DNA of 64,000 bases from Karalla daura (Eukaryota; Chordata; Actinopteri; Chaetodontiformes; Leiognathidae), in the NCBI GenBank assembly GCA_029224185.1, contig CM055207.1:16708544-16772543 (forward strand), given 5' to 3'. A program made the translations under genes and the position numbers. Positions 11,157-24,541 of the stretch are shown here, in pieces. Every line of letters starts with the position of its first letter. The first letter of the stretch is position 1. The notes beneath the pieces were generated by a model. The model worked only from the letters and a program-made list of their open reading frames with translations. It was not told the origin of the DNA and made no database searches.

Positions 11157-13400
11157 CACGGTGAAGGATCTCTACTCCTGGTTCCCCCTCAGTATCCGAT
11201 TCCTCCTCTGACTCTGGCTCCACCATATAGGGCTGGATGTGGATGTGCTCCATAGCTTTATCACTGCGGTTACCACTTTGTTCAGGATGAAGTTGCAAAG
11301 CTTTGTTGCATAGTAAGAAGTTGTTATATCATAAATGTTAGTTTGCAGGCGAGATGGCGAGATGGCCAGTCAGCATACAGCCTCCCTGTGGTTGCCAAAT
11401 AAACATGACACAGATCAGTGGAGAAACTGACCCTGTCGGTTCCCAAAACCGTTCCCACACCCGAATTGTAAAAATGGGCTCAGAAAGAACTAGGATTAAT
11501 ACTGTTCTATTTAACTATTAAATAATCTCCCCTGATTTAACGTCACTGCGGGTGGCATCGGTGACAGAAAAACAGCCCATCTGCCTTCACAGCATCACAG
11601 CTGAGGCATGTGAGTGTTTCAGTAACAGCAATAAGCCTGAAAATAATCTTCCATGTCTAATATTAAGACTGACAAAGAGCCTTCGGATGTTTGAATACAT
11701 GACCATGCAACACCAAAGCCTCTCTGTGTTTTGCTTTACAAAGCTTCAAGTCTTGTTAATGTGAGCTTGCGTTCCTGTTCACGGTGACAAAGGCGAAGGA
11801 TTGTAACCCAGATCTTTATCTTTTCTTGAAAGTGAGCAAGTGGACTGAGGGCGCAGGATTTAAATATGTGTGCAGGCAGGCTGCAGTGGACGGGGACCGG
11901 ACAGAGACGCGGTGCCGAAACGCAGCTTCTCCTCGCTGCTCTCTCTGATGGCTGAGAGGAAGGCTAATGACTTCAGAGGGAGAGAGAGAGAGAATGAAAG
12001 AGAGAATGAAAGAGGAACCCTGAGCGCTCGCTCAACCCATGGGCCTTCAGGTCTGTGATCCAAGTCATTACTCCACAGGCCCGGACAGGCCTGCTAATTA
12101 GCTGCACGCCGAGGTCCGTCGCTCTGCCGAGGAGAGAGAGAGGGGGTCACTGGGTGACACCATGCAGCTCCCCCGCCCTCCCCCTCACCCCGTCACTCCT
12201 CCACACGGTCGGTCCATAATCACCGCTTCGCTTCAAGTTTCCAGCCCGGTGTGCGCATACGTGTGTGTGTGTGTGAGAGAGAGAAAGAGAGAAAGAGCGA
12301 GAGAGAGAGGTGGAGGTCTCCCTGCTTATCGCAAATCCCTTAGCCAAGACGCTGCTGTGCACCAGCCCACAGGTCTGTGCTTCTCCTCTCTGTATCTCTG
12401 CTCTTGTTAATCACCGCGCACACACACACACACGTCTCCGCCGAGTATGCTGCTCGAAGCTGTTGTGTAATGTACTTTTTTATTATTATTTATATATGCT
12501 GATTAGTGCCGTCGACGCTGTTCTCTGAAACATGATGCGAGGTTGGACGACGCCAGTCTTTGGTTTCCAAGGGGGGAAAAGCAGCCTCGCTGGCAGATTT
12601 GCCTTGAAAATGATTAGATTTCTACCGAGGACAGTGCCCAGGTCCAGTACAGCACAATTTCTATTAGCTTTGTTGTGAGTTGTTTAGTTTAGTTTGAGGT
12701 GTCAGATCACCAAGGCGCATCTCTTTGTGTGTGTGTGTGTGTGTGTGTGTCAGGTCAGGTGGGGGTTACTGAGGCATCCAGCCCGAGAACACTGTCACTT
12801 TCATTTGCACGGAGGATGAATTTGTTTGAATTTTCTCGCAGCTGAGTCGTTCGATGCCCCGACACGGCCGCTAACACCAGTCGAGTTCGTGAGGCCTCAT
12901 CAGACCACATTAACAGTAACAACAAAAACTTTTTAACTCGACCAAAACGAAGGGGTGATATGATGGATTGGTGGACAGAGCTGTCGCCTCAGAGCCCGAA
13001 CGTCCCTGTGAAGGCGGATAAGTCTAGACATATTTGACGGTGCTAAATTTACGTGTGACGCAGAGCTCAGATCGTTTTGTTTTATTACCTAACATTGACT
13101 CACGGTGTGAATATGTAACCATGTTACTTCATTACCAACAGTTCAACCCAACCTGCTTTTAAATCTGGATTATTTCATTGCAAACAGAGCTGACGGACAG
13201 GACGCAGTGCTCAAAAAAGTTTTGTCTTCTCCAGTCCCAACAGATGTTGCTGCTAGTGACATCACTGGAGGCAACCAATAAGATTTTGCACAGGTCACAA
13301 GAGTTTTGTATAACCTGTCTTTTTCAATTAGAGAAACTTGTAAACAGAGAGTGGCCCGTTTAAGGTCCAAGAATAGCTGTGGAAATGATCAAAAGAAACC
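11157..13400. other. Non-coding stretch with small GA, GT and CA tracts
   Basis: Holds short simple tracts: GA-rich at 11977-12012 and 12131-12142, GT then GA at 12260-12310, CA at 12418-12433, GT at 12726-12752. No coding exon recognised. Confidence 0.5.
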
Positions 13401-16200
13401 AACATAATGTGTAGGTATTGAACAGCATGGCCCTCACCTTTTTGTTGGCACAACAATGGTATGCTGCTTTGGCTGAAGATCATGAAAGATGCATGCAATC
13501 CTACGCTGTTTCAGATGTTGAAACAACGCCGTTGCTTCACACGCTTTTCGTCTGATGTTTGCATCGAGGATGGCCTGATGAGACAGACGAATCCTCCTCA
13601 CCAGCATCTGAGAGGCGGCGTCAAACATTTTGTTGTGAGGGAGAGAACGCACCGTTCCTCGGAAACACAAAGCACAACTGTCTTCATTCTCTCTACAGTG
13701 AGCGAGGTCTATTTAGAGACAGTCAGAGCTGTCAATAGATGGTTCGGAGTGACTGTAACGATTTGAGAGGTTCAGTCAACCAAACAAGAGATCAACCACA
13801 ATACCAATCTATGACGGTTGTCACTTTCTTTGTCTCCGAACAAGGTGGTCTGCCTTGCTCGCCACGAAACCTCAGCACTTGCTTTTCTGCTCTGTGAGTG
13901 AAGAGCCGCTCCCGATGGACCGGGTCTTTCGTATGGGGCCTTGGAAAGCAGGATTGGATTTGAAACATAATGAGTGCAGGGTGTTTTATCCCTCCCCTCA
14001 GCCGAGGGTTTACGGCGCCATCGGACCCAAGGGGATGGTGTAAGCAGAGGGAGCTGGAGGTCGTCTAGAGCCGGGATCACATGCTCTGACAGCCCCGGCG
14101 CTGGCGTTAATGACTGCTCTCTTTGGTGTCACAGGACAAGTTAAGCGCAAATGAATAAACCTCCGATGACTCACAGCTGAATGAAATGCTAAATTGAACA
14201 GATCTAAACAGGCACTCTGCCAGAGAGAGTGGCGGGGCAACAGTAAAAGAAGGCGCTGACACTAATCAGTCGACTGGAAATCACCTCTGCTGTGTATCAT
14301 ACAATAATGGCCGGGCCCTGGAGATACCGGCCTGATGGTTGGTTGGTTGGTTGGTTAGTTGGTTGGTTGAGAATCTATTATCTGAGCATACTGAGCATGT
14401 GTTGCCAAATATTGCATCAGCCATCTGGCTCAGAAGTTACAAAGTACCATGTGTAAGATTTGGCCACCTGTTGATTGTTATTCCAAACGACGAGGGTAAT
14501 TTGCGGCTGTAATAAAATGCATAATTACTCCAGCAAGATGATTAAAAGAAGTAGCGGATCAGCGAATAAAAAACATGGACACATGCGCTATGAAATAGCA
14601 GATATGGGAAAGAAAAAAAACCTTTCCAACCTCGAAGTGCAAGCACTTTAAATGTACTGTACATAACACCGGAGTAATGGTCGCTCAGCCAGCGCTTTAT
14701 GCCTGGTATGAATCTGACGCCAGCATTGCGGCACAAATGTGATTTTACACTCAACGTCCCAGCTTGAAGTTGCATTAATAACTCACGCCGCAGCTTGACG
14801 ATGCTGAAGCTCCCGCTGCGTACCTGAGAGCCCGGCTCAGACATGAGGATATGAGGTCATTTATCTCACTCTGCAGCATCATCACCACTGGGCAGTATAC
14901 ATTAAACCACGCACACACATGCACACACGCACGCCCACTGAGGAAGTGTCCTGCCTGGAAACAGCGCTGACATAATTCATAGGGAGATAATTTATGCAAA
15001 ACCTATTCCATTTTCCTCCGCTGTCATTCCCACACCCGTTTCCACTCTTTCCCGCCCCTGGGTCGGCGCTCCCCGCGAATCGACACACTTTCCCTTTGAT
15101 TATGTTCGTACACATAAAGATGGAGGTTTATGTAAGCTACTTACAGAGTGAATGACTTCATGAAGAGGGAGAGCAGGGGCCCTGCTGGCTGATGGAATAT
15201 TCATAGGCCGCTTTTAAGGGGCACGGGGGGTGAAGGAAGGGGGCAGACAGAGGGAGCAAAGAGGGAAGGAGGCACCGCTGCGCTCTCGTCTTCATTATGT
15301 ATCAGATTTCTTCCCATCCACGCGCGCCTTTTTGAATAAGTCAAAGTGTTGCGCCGCAAGAGTGCGTCAGATGTGTCGGCTCCTCTTTGTTTGACATCTG
15401 CGAGACGAGAATTTTGCAAACAATCATCATCGCGGGCATAGATGGGAGATAATGACCATTTCCGAAAGATGCTAAACCAGTCACGGCTGGTGACTAAGTG
15501 TTAATCATTTCCATATAGCGAGCAAGGAAATCCAATTAACCGAAATATGTCCTCAGGCCTCGGCGGAGTGAAAACAGAAAGGGGGAGCACTTTTGGAAGT
15601 GTGTTTGACGAAAGTGTTTGGTCTCCTCTCGCTTTTACGAAATCTAAAGAAGCGGAAAACAGCAAAACAGCAGCCAGTGTTCAGACAGGCCGCTTGTGGA
15701 ACCCGGAGGTTACGTCCATCCAACAGCAGACAGCTCTCACTGATCAGCAGAGCGCCAAACACCAAATTGGGCAGCCACAGCGTATTTCTGAGCTGAATCA
15801 AAGCTCTGACCATTTCGGGAGTCAGGTCTCCTGATCCGTTACCTGGAGGAGAGAACCAGGTTGGAAACCCCGGAGGTGGGGACTCATCCACAGAAACTTC
15901 AAAACACACACGTCCTCCCCTACGCGCTCCATCCTGATGTCTGCAGCTTGAGTAAAACAGCAGGTGAAAGGCGTCGTAGCACTGTCAGCGTTTTACGTAA
16001 TGACAGGTTTTAGTTGTGATCTGCTGTGACATTAATAAACAACTTGAGAGGAATGACAACATAAACATGCAGGCTAAGAGAACCTGAAATTATTACCACT
16101 CGGCGGGCTGTTTTGCGGCGCACTGAGGGAGCACTTATGACATTTCATTGTGCTTACTCTTTTCATTTTGACTTAAAGTGCAGATCTAACAGCTCTGCTC
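13401..16200. other. Low-repeat non-coding block, possible conserved regulatory DNA
   Basis: Apart from a TTGG tetranucleotide run at 14337-14369, this block is nearly free of the microsatellites that fill its surroundings. It contains homeobox-type TAAT cores (for example around 14110 and 15500). No coding exon. A conserved non-coding element is an inference that only cross-species alignment can decide. Confidence 0.3.
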
Positions 16201-17340
16201 CTCTGACCTCTCATCGGGGGCCTAAAATGGTCAGAGCTGGTTAAGGTAAAACATGGTCCTTTACTGTGGAGGAAGAAGACATCCCCAGAGTCCTGATTTA
16301 AAAAGATGAATTTGTGGACATTGACCCAAAAGAAATACCTGTGGACTGTGTCTATGGTCAAGTTTTTATTGTTATTTTTGGTCTTTGATTTTCAGTACCT
16401 TGACCCAATTAAGCCCATGTTGAAATAGCAGGTGGCAAAATAAATGGCGGGGGGGCAATACAAGTTGCAAAGTGCAGAAATATTCTGAAAAATTCTGAAT
16501 AATCTGCCTTTATGTTGTAAAAATAACTTCCTTTCCCATGTCTTGATGTTATGAAGAATAATGAACAGAATTTGCAGTAAGGAATGTAATGTGGGCCTGT
16601 CATCAGGCATTAACCTTACAATGCTCTCTTGCGTGTGAATGGAAATATCAGTGGAATATTCTACGGACAAACATTACAGAAAAAGGTCATATTCAGAGCA
16701 TTTCCCTCTGCAGTCACGTTGCCTCAACACTGACTTCACGCTCCGTATGAACTCAGAGAAACAAAATGTTTTTTTTTCTCCCTCTTCTCCCTTTCTATTT
16801 CTCTAGATTTGATTTTTCTTCTTCTTTTACATAACGGCGTCGTAATATCTGTGGGCCAAGGCAGTGACCGGCGCTCTTTGCCTCTGAAAAAGCCACGGGC
16901 GGCCCGCCTGCATCAAGGCCCTCCTTTCTGTCGGAGCTCTGGCTGTAGATGAGTCACTTACTGCCATAGTCCGTCAGGAGGGGGGAGGAAAAAAAAAAGA
17001 AAAGAAAAGCTCACCTCTTTTCCAAACTCTCAGAAGCAACACGCTCACACCTCCCACCGCCCCGTCCCAACTGTTCCATTGTCGGAGAGCGGCCCCGCCG
17101 ACTGCGGGCTCCGGGCGGCTGCGCCTCCTTCGCCGCGGGGCGCCGAGCGCTGTGGTGGCCTCTGAGCAACGCGCGACAAACCCGGGGGGTGACATAACGG
17201 CGTTGTAGCCGCGCTGGTTTTGTTGTCGGAGGACACCTGGTTGCCAAGGAGACCGAGGGGTTGTGATGTAACCGCAGTGTAATGCAACCACTCACTCTCA
17301 CTGCCCACTCAAGGCTCCGTGCCCACCGTGGAGGCACAGC
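16201..17340. other. Non-coding; CpG-rich patch at about 17040-17340
   Basis: The first part is AT-rich without features. From about 17040 CpG rises, but I see no convincing start codon plus donor combination belonging to a known protein. Confidence 0.4.
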
Positions 17341-17363
17341 GGAGGGTAACGTGCGCGTCTAAG

Positions 17364-17365
<2 letters not shown>

Positions 17366-17415
<50 letters not shown>
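17366..17415 (+). repeat. (TG)25 microsatellite
   Basis: Uninterrupted TG dinucleotides; an imperfect GT run follows at 17432-17448. Confidence 0.95.
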
Positions 17416-17416
<1 letters not shown>

Positions 17417-19260
17417 TCAGAGTGGCTGAGTGCGCGTGTGTGTGTGAGCAGAGTTATAGTAAAATCAGAGGAAAATAGACCGTAGGAAGGACCTTGTGTG
17501 TGACAGACATCCAGGTTGGAGAAAGACGTAGCGAGTCCGTTCTCAGGCCTGGATTCTTGGCGCTCTCTGGGGAGTCACACAATTCTTTTTGTGTCTCAGG
17601 GAAACCAGGTTACCCACTTGCTTGTCACTCGTCGCTGGACTGCCTCAACTCCCTCCGGCGCGCCTAAAAATACACCACTCGCGCTCCGAGAATGCCCCCA
17701 CGTCGCTTTCTCCTCTTTTCTTTTACATTTTTTTCGCGAGGCGACGTCTTTGTTGACATCCCGGAGAAACCGTCGACGTTTCGGTTCGGGCCGCCGCCGC
17801 CGCCGCCTGCGGACCGCCGTGGCGTTATTCCGCGGCTCTCATTAAAACGGGAAACGCCGGAGCCAAGGAAAACAAACACGGAAGAAGGAGCCGAGTCATG
17901 CTCGTCGCGCTCGACGAGGGAACAAAGGAGCCCTGAGCCCCCGAGACCCAACAAACAAGACACGGCAGGGAGGACACCGAGAATGATTCCATCTGCGAGA
18001 TAATCAGTGTGTTTGCAGCGGGAGCCTCGGTGCAGCGCATGGATTTCCAATAGATACGGAGCGAGAGTGGGAGTGGGAGTGGGAGTGGGAGTGGGAGAGG
18101 GAGAGGAGGGACGTTTGTGGATTTTTTTGTTACCAGCTGCCCGCTGTTTACAACCTCGTGGTCAATGATGTGTGTTGTTTATATTTTTGGGCTGATGGAC
18201 TGAGGACTCGCAGGTCGCCTAGCAGCTCGTTCAGCTCGCCAGGATTGAGATCTCTAAAAAAACACGTAGAACGCATTTAGGCCAGAGAAAAACGATGCAG
18301 CGATGTCTGCGCAAATAGGAGACGATTTGCCCTGAGCGGCGAGTTCAAAGACAAGACCTTTCCACTTGCGAGTGAAAATGTCTCCTGGAGTCGCACAGGA
18401 CGAAACGTACGAGGGATGAAGAGGAGAGAGGGAGGAGGATAAGAGAGATGTTAGTGGGGCATGGGCTGCTGACGAAATACTATCACGACCTGCCTCCCCG
18501 TGCCCCCGCTGCAGCGGACAGCTCACTGGGGGAGTGAGGGGTATGTCGGCGTGTTCGGCCCATCCATCCATCCATTCACTTGTCACAGTCAAAGTTAGGG
18601 GAAATTTAGCATCGCAAAATGAGCTCTGGCTATGAGGTGACAACGCCTTTCCACCTTATGTCCTGGCATATATCCATCCCTCATCTTGTATTACACCCCG
18701 ATGGCCAGTGCACTGCAGTTAAAAACGAATATGTCATGAATCCGCTTGTCGAGGGAGAGCAGTTGAAAATCTCGAGATCCAGAGATATTTATCAGCACCA
18801 AGTGTCAGAAATCCTATGTAGACCGAGGATCAGATGGAAAACCTTGGCCGTCAGCTCACGAGTGCTGACAAACAGACTTTGGTCTCTCATCGACAGAGCG
18901 TCACGTCTCCACGACTGTGCACCAGCACGCTGTGTTTCCTGCAGGGATGCGTGGGCTCGAGGTCCACCGCACCCAGAGCCAATGAGCAGATGAACCCGGG
19001 GCACGAGAGGCCCGGAGACAATTAATTCGCGGCCCCTGCTGCGGATCGACGCCGAGATGTCGATAACTCCGGAGGACGCGTGCGCGTCCTCTCTCTGTCG
19101 GTTTCCCAGTTTTTTTTCTGGGACAAAGCGTCTTATGTAACAAGCCCCTCAAAAACAACGTTTTCCCTTCCACGGTTCCCAGATCTCACATCCCTCACTG
19201 TTCTGTTTGGCTGGGTGACGGAGATGCTGCGAGACGGCGCAGGTTAGAAATGAGCAAATA
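17416..19260. other. Non-coding stretch with a GAGTGG hexamer run
   Basis: Five perfect GAGTGG units at 18065-18094. A plus-strand frame at 17692-18003 is open but matches no family I know and has no splice context. Nothing else recognised. Confidence 0.45.
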
Positions 19261-19268
19261 TGAGCAGC

Positions 19269-19316
19269 ACACACACACGCACACACGCACACGCACACAC
19301 GCACACACACACATGC
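19269..19316. repeat. Imperfect CA-rich microsatellite
   Basis: CA dinucleotides interrupted by CG (ACACGCAC-type variants). Confidence 0.85.
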
Positions 19317-20334
19317 ACCATCTCAAAGACTTTCCATCATCTCTGCCTTCTTCATAGTCTGGTTATTAGAGAGACCTTTTGTTGACACCTCCCGACCTCC
19401 TCTGTTTATAGCTATATATTGAAGTACAGGGCAGCGCTCTGTGTGTGTGTGTGTGTGGAGCTCGTGAGCTGGAGGCCTTGTCCTTTTTCTCGCTGCGTCT
19501 CCCGAGTTAATAACAAGCTGCGTAGCTCCGGCGGGTGTGGGAAGCGTGCGCAGACACGTGAAGTGCAACATGTGGGTTCAGCGCCCTGGACAGGCTGTAG
19601 CCGAGCGCCTGCACCCACCACGGGTGCAGCACGCCACCAGCCCGCTCCCACTCCCCGATGTGTGTACAGTAAATCTAAGGAGGGAGGCCTGGTTTACACC
19701 TGAGTACAGTCAGTCTTACAGTCAGATCCATGCGAGGATTTGGTGCGGAGCTACGCTCCGATATGTTGTTTTTCTCAGCTTTTTTTGGGGGGTTAAACGG
19801 GTGGTTTCACGCTGCAGCAGCGCAGTTGTGTGGATAAAAGCGCGCAACAGTTGCGTCAGCGCCGGATTACCGCGCACTTCACGTCGTGGAAGGGAGGCTT
19901 TTGCACATCTGGCACAATACAGCGTGGCCTCGTCACTGAACTAGCGAGTACGAAATGTTTGTTAACGCCTGACTCATTTCTTCATTTCATTAATTAATTC
20001 CCTCTTTCGCGCCCGCTGACTCGCAGCGCTCGCTTTTCATCTCCCCTCAGATCTGCTTGCAATCTCCGCCGCCGCCACTTCAAATTCATCCGCACCTCCA
20101 GGCTAAAACTTGCTGATTCTGAGGGAACCAAAACGCCCGCTCATAAGTTTTATTTAGCTTAGAAAGAGGAGTTTACTCGCTAAATGGTTGTTGTCAGAAG
20201 ATTCATACAGAGATTCATTGTTTCCCTGCACGGGTCAAGCCATAGTCATGCTGTCTGGAGTCGACATGGAACAAGCGTTTTTATGCTCAGTGCTTGACTC
20301 GGCGTACATTCCTCTGCTGCAGTATTCTGTGTGC

Positions 20335-20385
20335 GTATGCCCATGTGTGTGTGTGTATGTGTGTGTGTGTGTATGTGTGTGCGTT
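20335..20385 (+). repeat. Imperfect (GT)n microsatellite
   Basis: GT dinucleotides broken by TATG steps. Further short runs: CA at 20518-20536, GT at 20621-20667, CA at 20760-20790. Confidence 0.85.
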
Positions 20386-20899
20386 TGCCCCTCTAGCCTC
20401 AAGTCTCTCCTTCCCATGGTTCAGCTCCTCCTCTCAGACTTCAGCTGTTACTCGAGTACATTTCCTATGCCCCTCACTACCCCCTCCGCACCTTCACTGC
20501 CTTTTGATCGCCCAGGCGCACACACACACACACACGCACCGCGAACACCTGCTCCCCTTTGTTAACAATCCAGTCTGTGTGAGAAGATGAGCATCACAGC
20601 AGAGGAGACGGGGAGAACGTGCATGTGTGTGTCTGTGTCTGTATGTGTGTTTGTGTGTGTGTGTGTGGCCATGCAATTTTGTCCTTTGCCAAGGACGGCA
20701 ACGTTCATTACAGTAATGCACTAATGCTTCAACAAAGAGGTTTGAATGCAATTGGAAGACACACACACGCACGCACACACACACACACAAATACACTCTA
20801 TTGTCTTCCCTTTACGACAGTCTTGAGGAGCACGCGTCTTGTCCCACACGTGCCCACATCGCCCGCACGAGCACACGCTGGGCTCCCACAATGCACTGC

Positions 20900-21205
20900 A
20901 CGTGTTTATCACGTATTCTTTCTGATCCGAGGCAGCGCCTGCTCGCCTCTCCCTCGCGCTCCATCCCAGCGCTGGATGGACTCCTCCGCCGAGCTCCCGG
21001 CGGCGCCATTAATATTCATCCTCACATTAATTGATCGGCAGATGCGGCGTCAGTGGAGTGCTCGCTCCCATCCCAGCAGCTTTACATCTCCTTGCCACTA
21101 TGGAGGCCGATCGGCAGCGGCTCCTAGCGGCTCTAATTGTTGCTGGGTATGATTGGATTTGAGTCCGCTCTGTAATTTAGAGATTTTTGTAAATCGAATC
21201 CAGCT
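20900..21205. other. Low-repeat block between microsatellites, possible enhancer
   Basis: Free of simple repeats and contains paired ATTAAT cores (near 21008 and 21027) and an ATTGTTG SOX-like motif near 21137. Motifs alone are weak evidence; function is inferred, not shown. Confidence 0.25.
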
Positions 21206-21261
21206 GCCTTCTCGTTAGCCCTTATCTATCCACGTAGAGCCGTGCTGTTTTGCCATGATGC

Positions 21262-21316
21262 ATGTGTGTGTGTGTGTGTATGTGTGTGTGTGTGCGTGTG
21301 TGTGTGTGTGTGTGTG
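21262..21316 (+). repeat. (GT)n microsatellite
   Basis: GT run with single TATG and GCGT interruptions. A second run with two GTGCACGC interruptions is at 21547-21597. Confidence 0.88.
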
Positions 21317-21789
21317 GGCACGTCTCTTACGCAGGCTTTTGTTCCTCATCGCGTCTGGTGACGCAAGAAAATCTCCACTTGAGAGCGGGCAACCGCTTTG
21401 CTGTGAACAGGGATGAAATTGAAATCTAAAAATACATAAATACATAATGAAGGCGTTGGATAGTGGAACAGCTGTGTTTGTGCGTGTTGTATTTTTCATT
21501 TCATGCATCTTTGCCGCACCAGTTTTAGCCATTTGCATGTTGATGTATGTGTGTGTGTGTGTGTGCACGCGTGTGTGCACGCGTGTGTGTGTGTGTGACA
21601 ACCAGTCCGTCTTGTGGTGGGTGCGTGACAGCAGAGCAGACAAGTTGGAGGAGGATGAGATGTTGTGTGAAGCACAGGACGCGAGGGAGAGCCAGGGCCA
21701 GCGGGGCCGGAACCATCTGAGCTCGCCGATGCTGGAGCCAGTGCTGGGGAGGAAGAGAATATATGTAACGCACTTGCGTATTTCAGCCC

Positions 21790-22015
21790 GTCATCCATCA
21801 TCTCCTGCCTCCCCGCCTGCACACACCAAGGCCAAGGCAGGGCGTACACCCCGGACAGGGCACCCCATCCATCACAGGACACACATACTGACTCACACTT
21901 TCCTTTCCTCTAGCTCACACCTAGAGGAAATTTAGAGTCTCCACTGACCCAAACATTTGATTTTGAACTGTGAGGGAACTTAGAGCTCGTGGAGAAAACC
22001 CCAGGCGGAACTGAG
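21790..22015 (-). repeat. Dispersed teleost repeat fragment, copy 2 (antisense)
   Basis: Reads in antisense orientation: GGGCGTACACCCCGGACAGG, CCATCCATCACAGGACAC, CACACCTAGAGGAAATTTAG, AGTCTCCACTGACCCAAACA, then GGAGAAAACCCCAGGC. It is the longest copy in the window, with both the ACACCCCGGACAGG end and the TCTCCGGG-like end. Non-coding. Confidence 0.75.
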
Positions 22016-22929
22016 CTGATCCATGTGACCTGGAGTCAGCACATTCTCATGCCTCTTGTCTGGGTTTCTCTAACCCTAACCCCAAATCTGGTTTTGATAT
22101 TGTCTTGTCCTTGGGCAATTTTTGTGTCCTGACTCCCATCATGGATTGTTCTTTGCACATTATGCTTCTGTTTATGCATTGTCTCCTTAGGAGGAGCTGT
22201 TTTATGTTTGAAGCTAGTGTCACCTCTTTTGTGTTGAATCAAACAAATGTTTCTTCCACTCTACGCTGTCTGTGCACTGGAGTCTTTCCCCTGATTAAGA
22301 GCTTGACTCCCAGCTGAGACGAGACAGTTGCTTTGTTGAAATAAATAGATGGCATGAAGGGATTTCTCTGTTTGACATGTTTATGCTCAAGACAACATCG
22401 CTCACTTCCAGGTTGCTGTTCTGTGCAGTTTGTGATGAGATTTTTGTGATGGCAGCAAAGTGAAATAGTGAGTAATCGAGTGAGTAATCGAGCAAGAAAC
22501 TACAAAGTTTCACAATAAGGTCAGTCAGAATGATCTACTACGTCCATTCATATTGTTGTAACATGTCAGACAATGTTGAGATGATCCAATTTAACACACT
22601 GAGTTTTGTGACTGAGTTTTATACAATAGAACATAATGCAAATGTCAATGTGTACATAGTATCTTAATTAGAAGCACAAATTGTACTTGAACCCCTTCAG
22701 CTCTGCATCCATTTCATACAGACACAAACACACACACATACACACCCACACACACACACCCACACACAAACCTATCGTCCTAGGGTGAGTGGGACGTCAA
22801 CCATCCACCTCAGCCAGGCTGCACGTCTGGCCGAAAGAGAAACAAACGGCAGCGATCGGCATTTAGATAATTGTCGGCATCCACATATTGGCATTTATCT
22901 GAAGTCAGGATGCTCACCGAGGAGTGTGT

Positions 22930-22964
<35 letters not shown>

Positions 22965-23440
22965 TGTGTGATGGGATCTGACTGATGCAGCTCTCCACAT
23001 CAAGGCTGTGAAATCGAAACACGCCGTGCTGCTTTATGTGACCACTTCATCACACCACCTGATCCTCGGCCGCCCTCTGAGTGAACACATATCACCTGAC
23101 TTCATCCCTGGATCGACGTCAAAAACAACCAATCAGCAAGGGTGGGAAAAAAGCGCGCATTTTACCCAAACAGCACCAGGTTAGCTTAAGATATGCCTGG
23201 ATTTTTAGAATATTTTTTAGGAGGTCTGGGAATTGCTAAATATATATTCTCCCTCTATTGGGCTCAGGAAGCCAAACACAATGAGCCGAAAGACACAAAA
23301 AGGGTAAAAAAAAGAAATCTGTGATCATAGCTCTGCACTGGGAGCAACATCCTCCATCTTACACTTTGATGAGTCTCGCACAGGTCCATCCACATTGATG
23401 TGAGAGCAGCTGAACCCACCGCTCTCACACAGGGCACACA
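22016..23440. other. Non-coding, small CA/GT tracts
   Basis: CA-type tract at 22721-22767 and GT at 22924-22953. No coding exon seen. Confidence 0.5.
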
Positions 23441-23441
23441 G

Positions 23442-23443
<2 letters not shown>

Positions 23444-23505
<62 letters not shown>

Positions 23506-23558
23506 GCGTGTGTGCATGTGTGTGTGTGCATGCACGTGCATATGTGTGTGTTTGTGTG
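23444..23558 (+). repeat. Long (GT)n microsatellite
   Basis: Pure GT from 23444 to 23500, then degenerate with GCGT and GCATGT variants to about 23558. Confidence 0.95.
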
Positions 23559-24002
23559 TTTGAACAAACTGCAGGCTTTGTTTCACTGGGAAAACATGAG
23601 CGCCTCTGACTCATCCAACCTGCCTACGCTGATAGCATCCATGTGTCTGTTTCATGTGTGTTGCATGTTTGTTACATGTTTGTTACATGTTAATTACATG
23701 TGTGTGTGTTTATGTGTCTGTGTGCGTGTGTGGCTGAATGGTCAAGACAAATAGTGAAATTGGAGAGATAAGATAATCATATGCTCTTCGTCTTTTTCCC
23801 TCTCCTCCTGTACTCGACTTTTGGATTTCAGAGCGGGATGTGAGTGTTCAGTGGTCGTCGTATTAATGAGGAGATTAACGTCCTCCATGGTTGAAGTTCC
23901 CTTTCAATGTCGAGAGTCCCCCCCCCACCCCGCTCAGGGGGGCTGTGATGAACTTTGAGGCTGAATACCAAGATGGATGAGTGACAGCCAGAAAGAGCAA
24001 TA

Positions 24003-24058
24003 GGTGGTGGTGGAGGAGATGGAGGAGGGGGTGGGGGGTTGGCGGGTGGGGGGGGGCA
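24003..24058 (+). repeat. G-rich tract with G-quadruplex potential
   Basis: Runs of three to nine G alternate with one to three other bases; GGA and GGT steps precede it. Confidence 0.55.
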
Positions 24059-24237
24059 GTTAGCAGCTACAGCTCCGGTGTGAAGAAAGATGACGGAGGC
24101 TGCAGAGAGGAGGAGAAAAGAGCGATGAAGAGCAGAGAGTATAGAGGGAGGGAGGGGGGCACGGCAACACAGCTCATTGTCTCCATCCTGGCCTCGCCAT
24201 CAATCTCCCGAATGGCAGCTGCCTTACTCTCAGTCAT

Positions 24238-24238
<1 letters not shown>

Positions 24239-24268
<30 letters not shown>
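24239..24268 (+). repeat. (CA)15 microsatellite
   Basis: Uninterrupted CA dinucleotides, followed by imperfect CA steps to about 24304. Confidence 0.93.
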
Positions 24269-24274
<6 letters not shown>

Positions 24275-24485
24275 AAAACATACACACGCATGCACGCACA
24301 CACAGCACTCTGCCCGCTTGCCTACGCAGCTGATTCCCCAAGTGATGAATCATGGCACGGCATAGCATGCCGTTTGTTAGAGGTGGTGTTTTTGTCCTGC
24401 TCTGACAGGTCCGATCAGAACTGTGTGTCTGTGTGTGTGTGTGTCTATTGTGGAAATGGTCAGTCGTGGCACGTGGCTGGAGTGT

Positions 24486-24488
<3 letters not shown>

Positions 24489-24540
<52 letters not shown>
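24489..24540 (+). repeat. (TG)26 microsatellite
   Basis: Uninterrupted TG dinucleotides. Confidence 0.95.

Positions 24541-24541
<1 letters not shown>

Noticed and set aside
17692..18003. 103-residue plus frame with poly-Pro
   Set aside because: No recognised domain, no splice partners, CpG-rich non-coding context.
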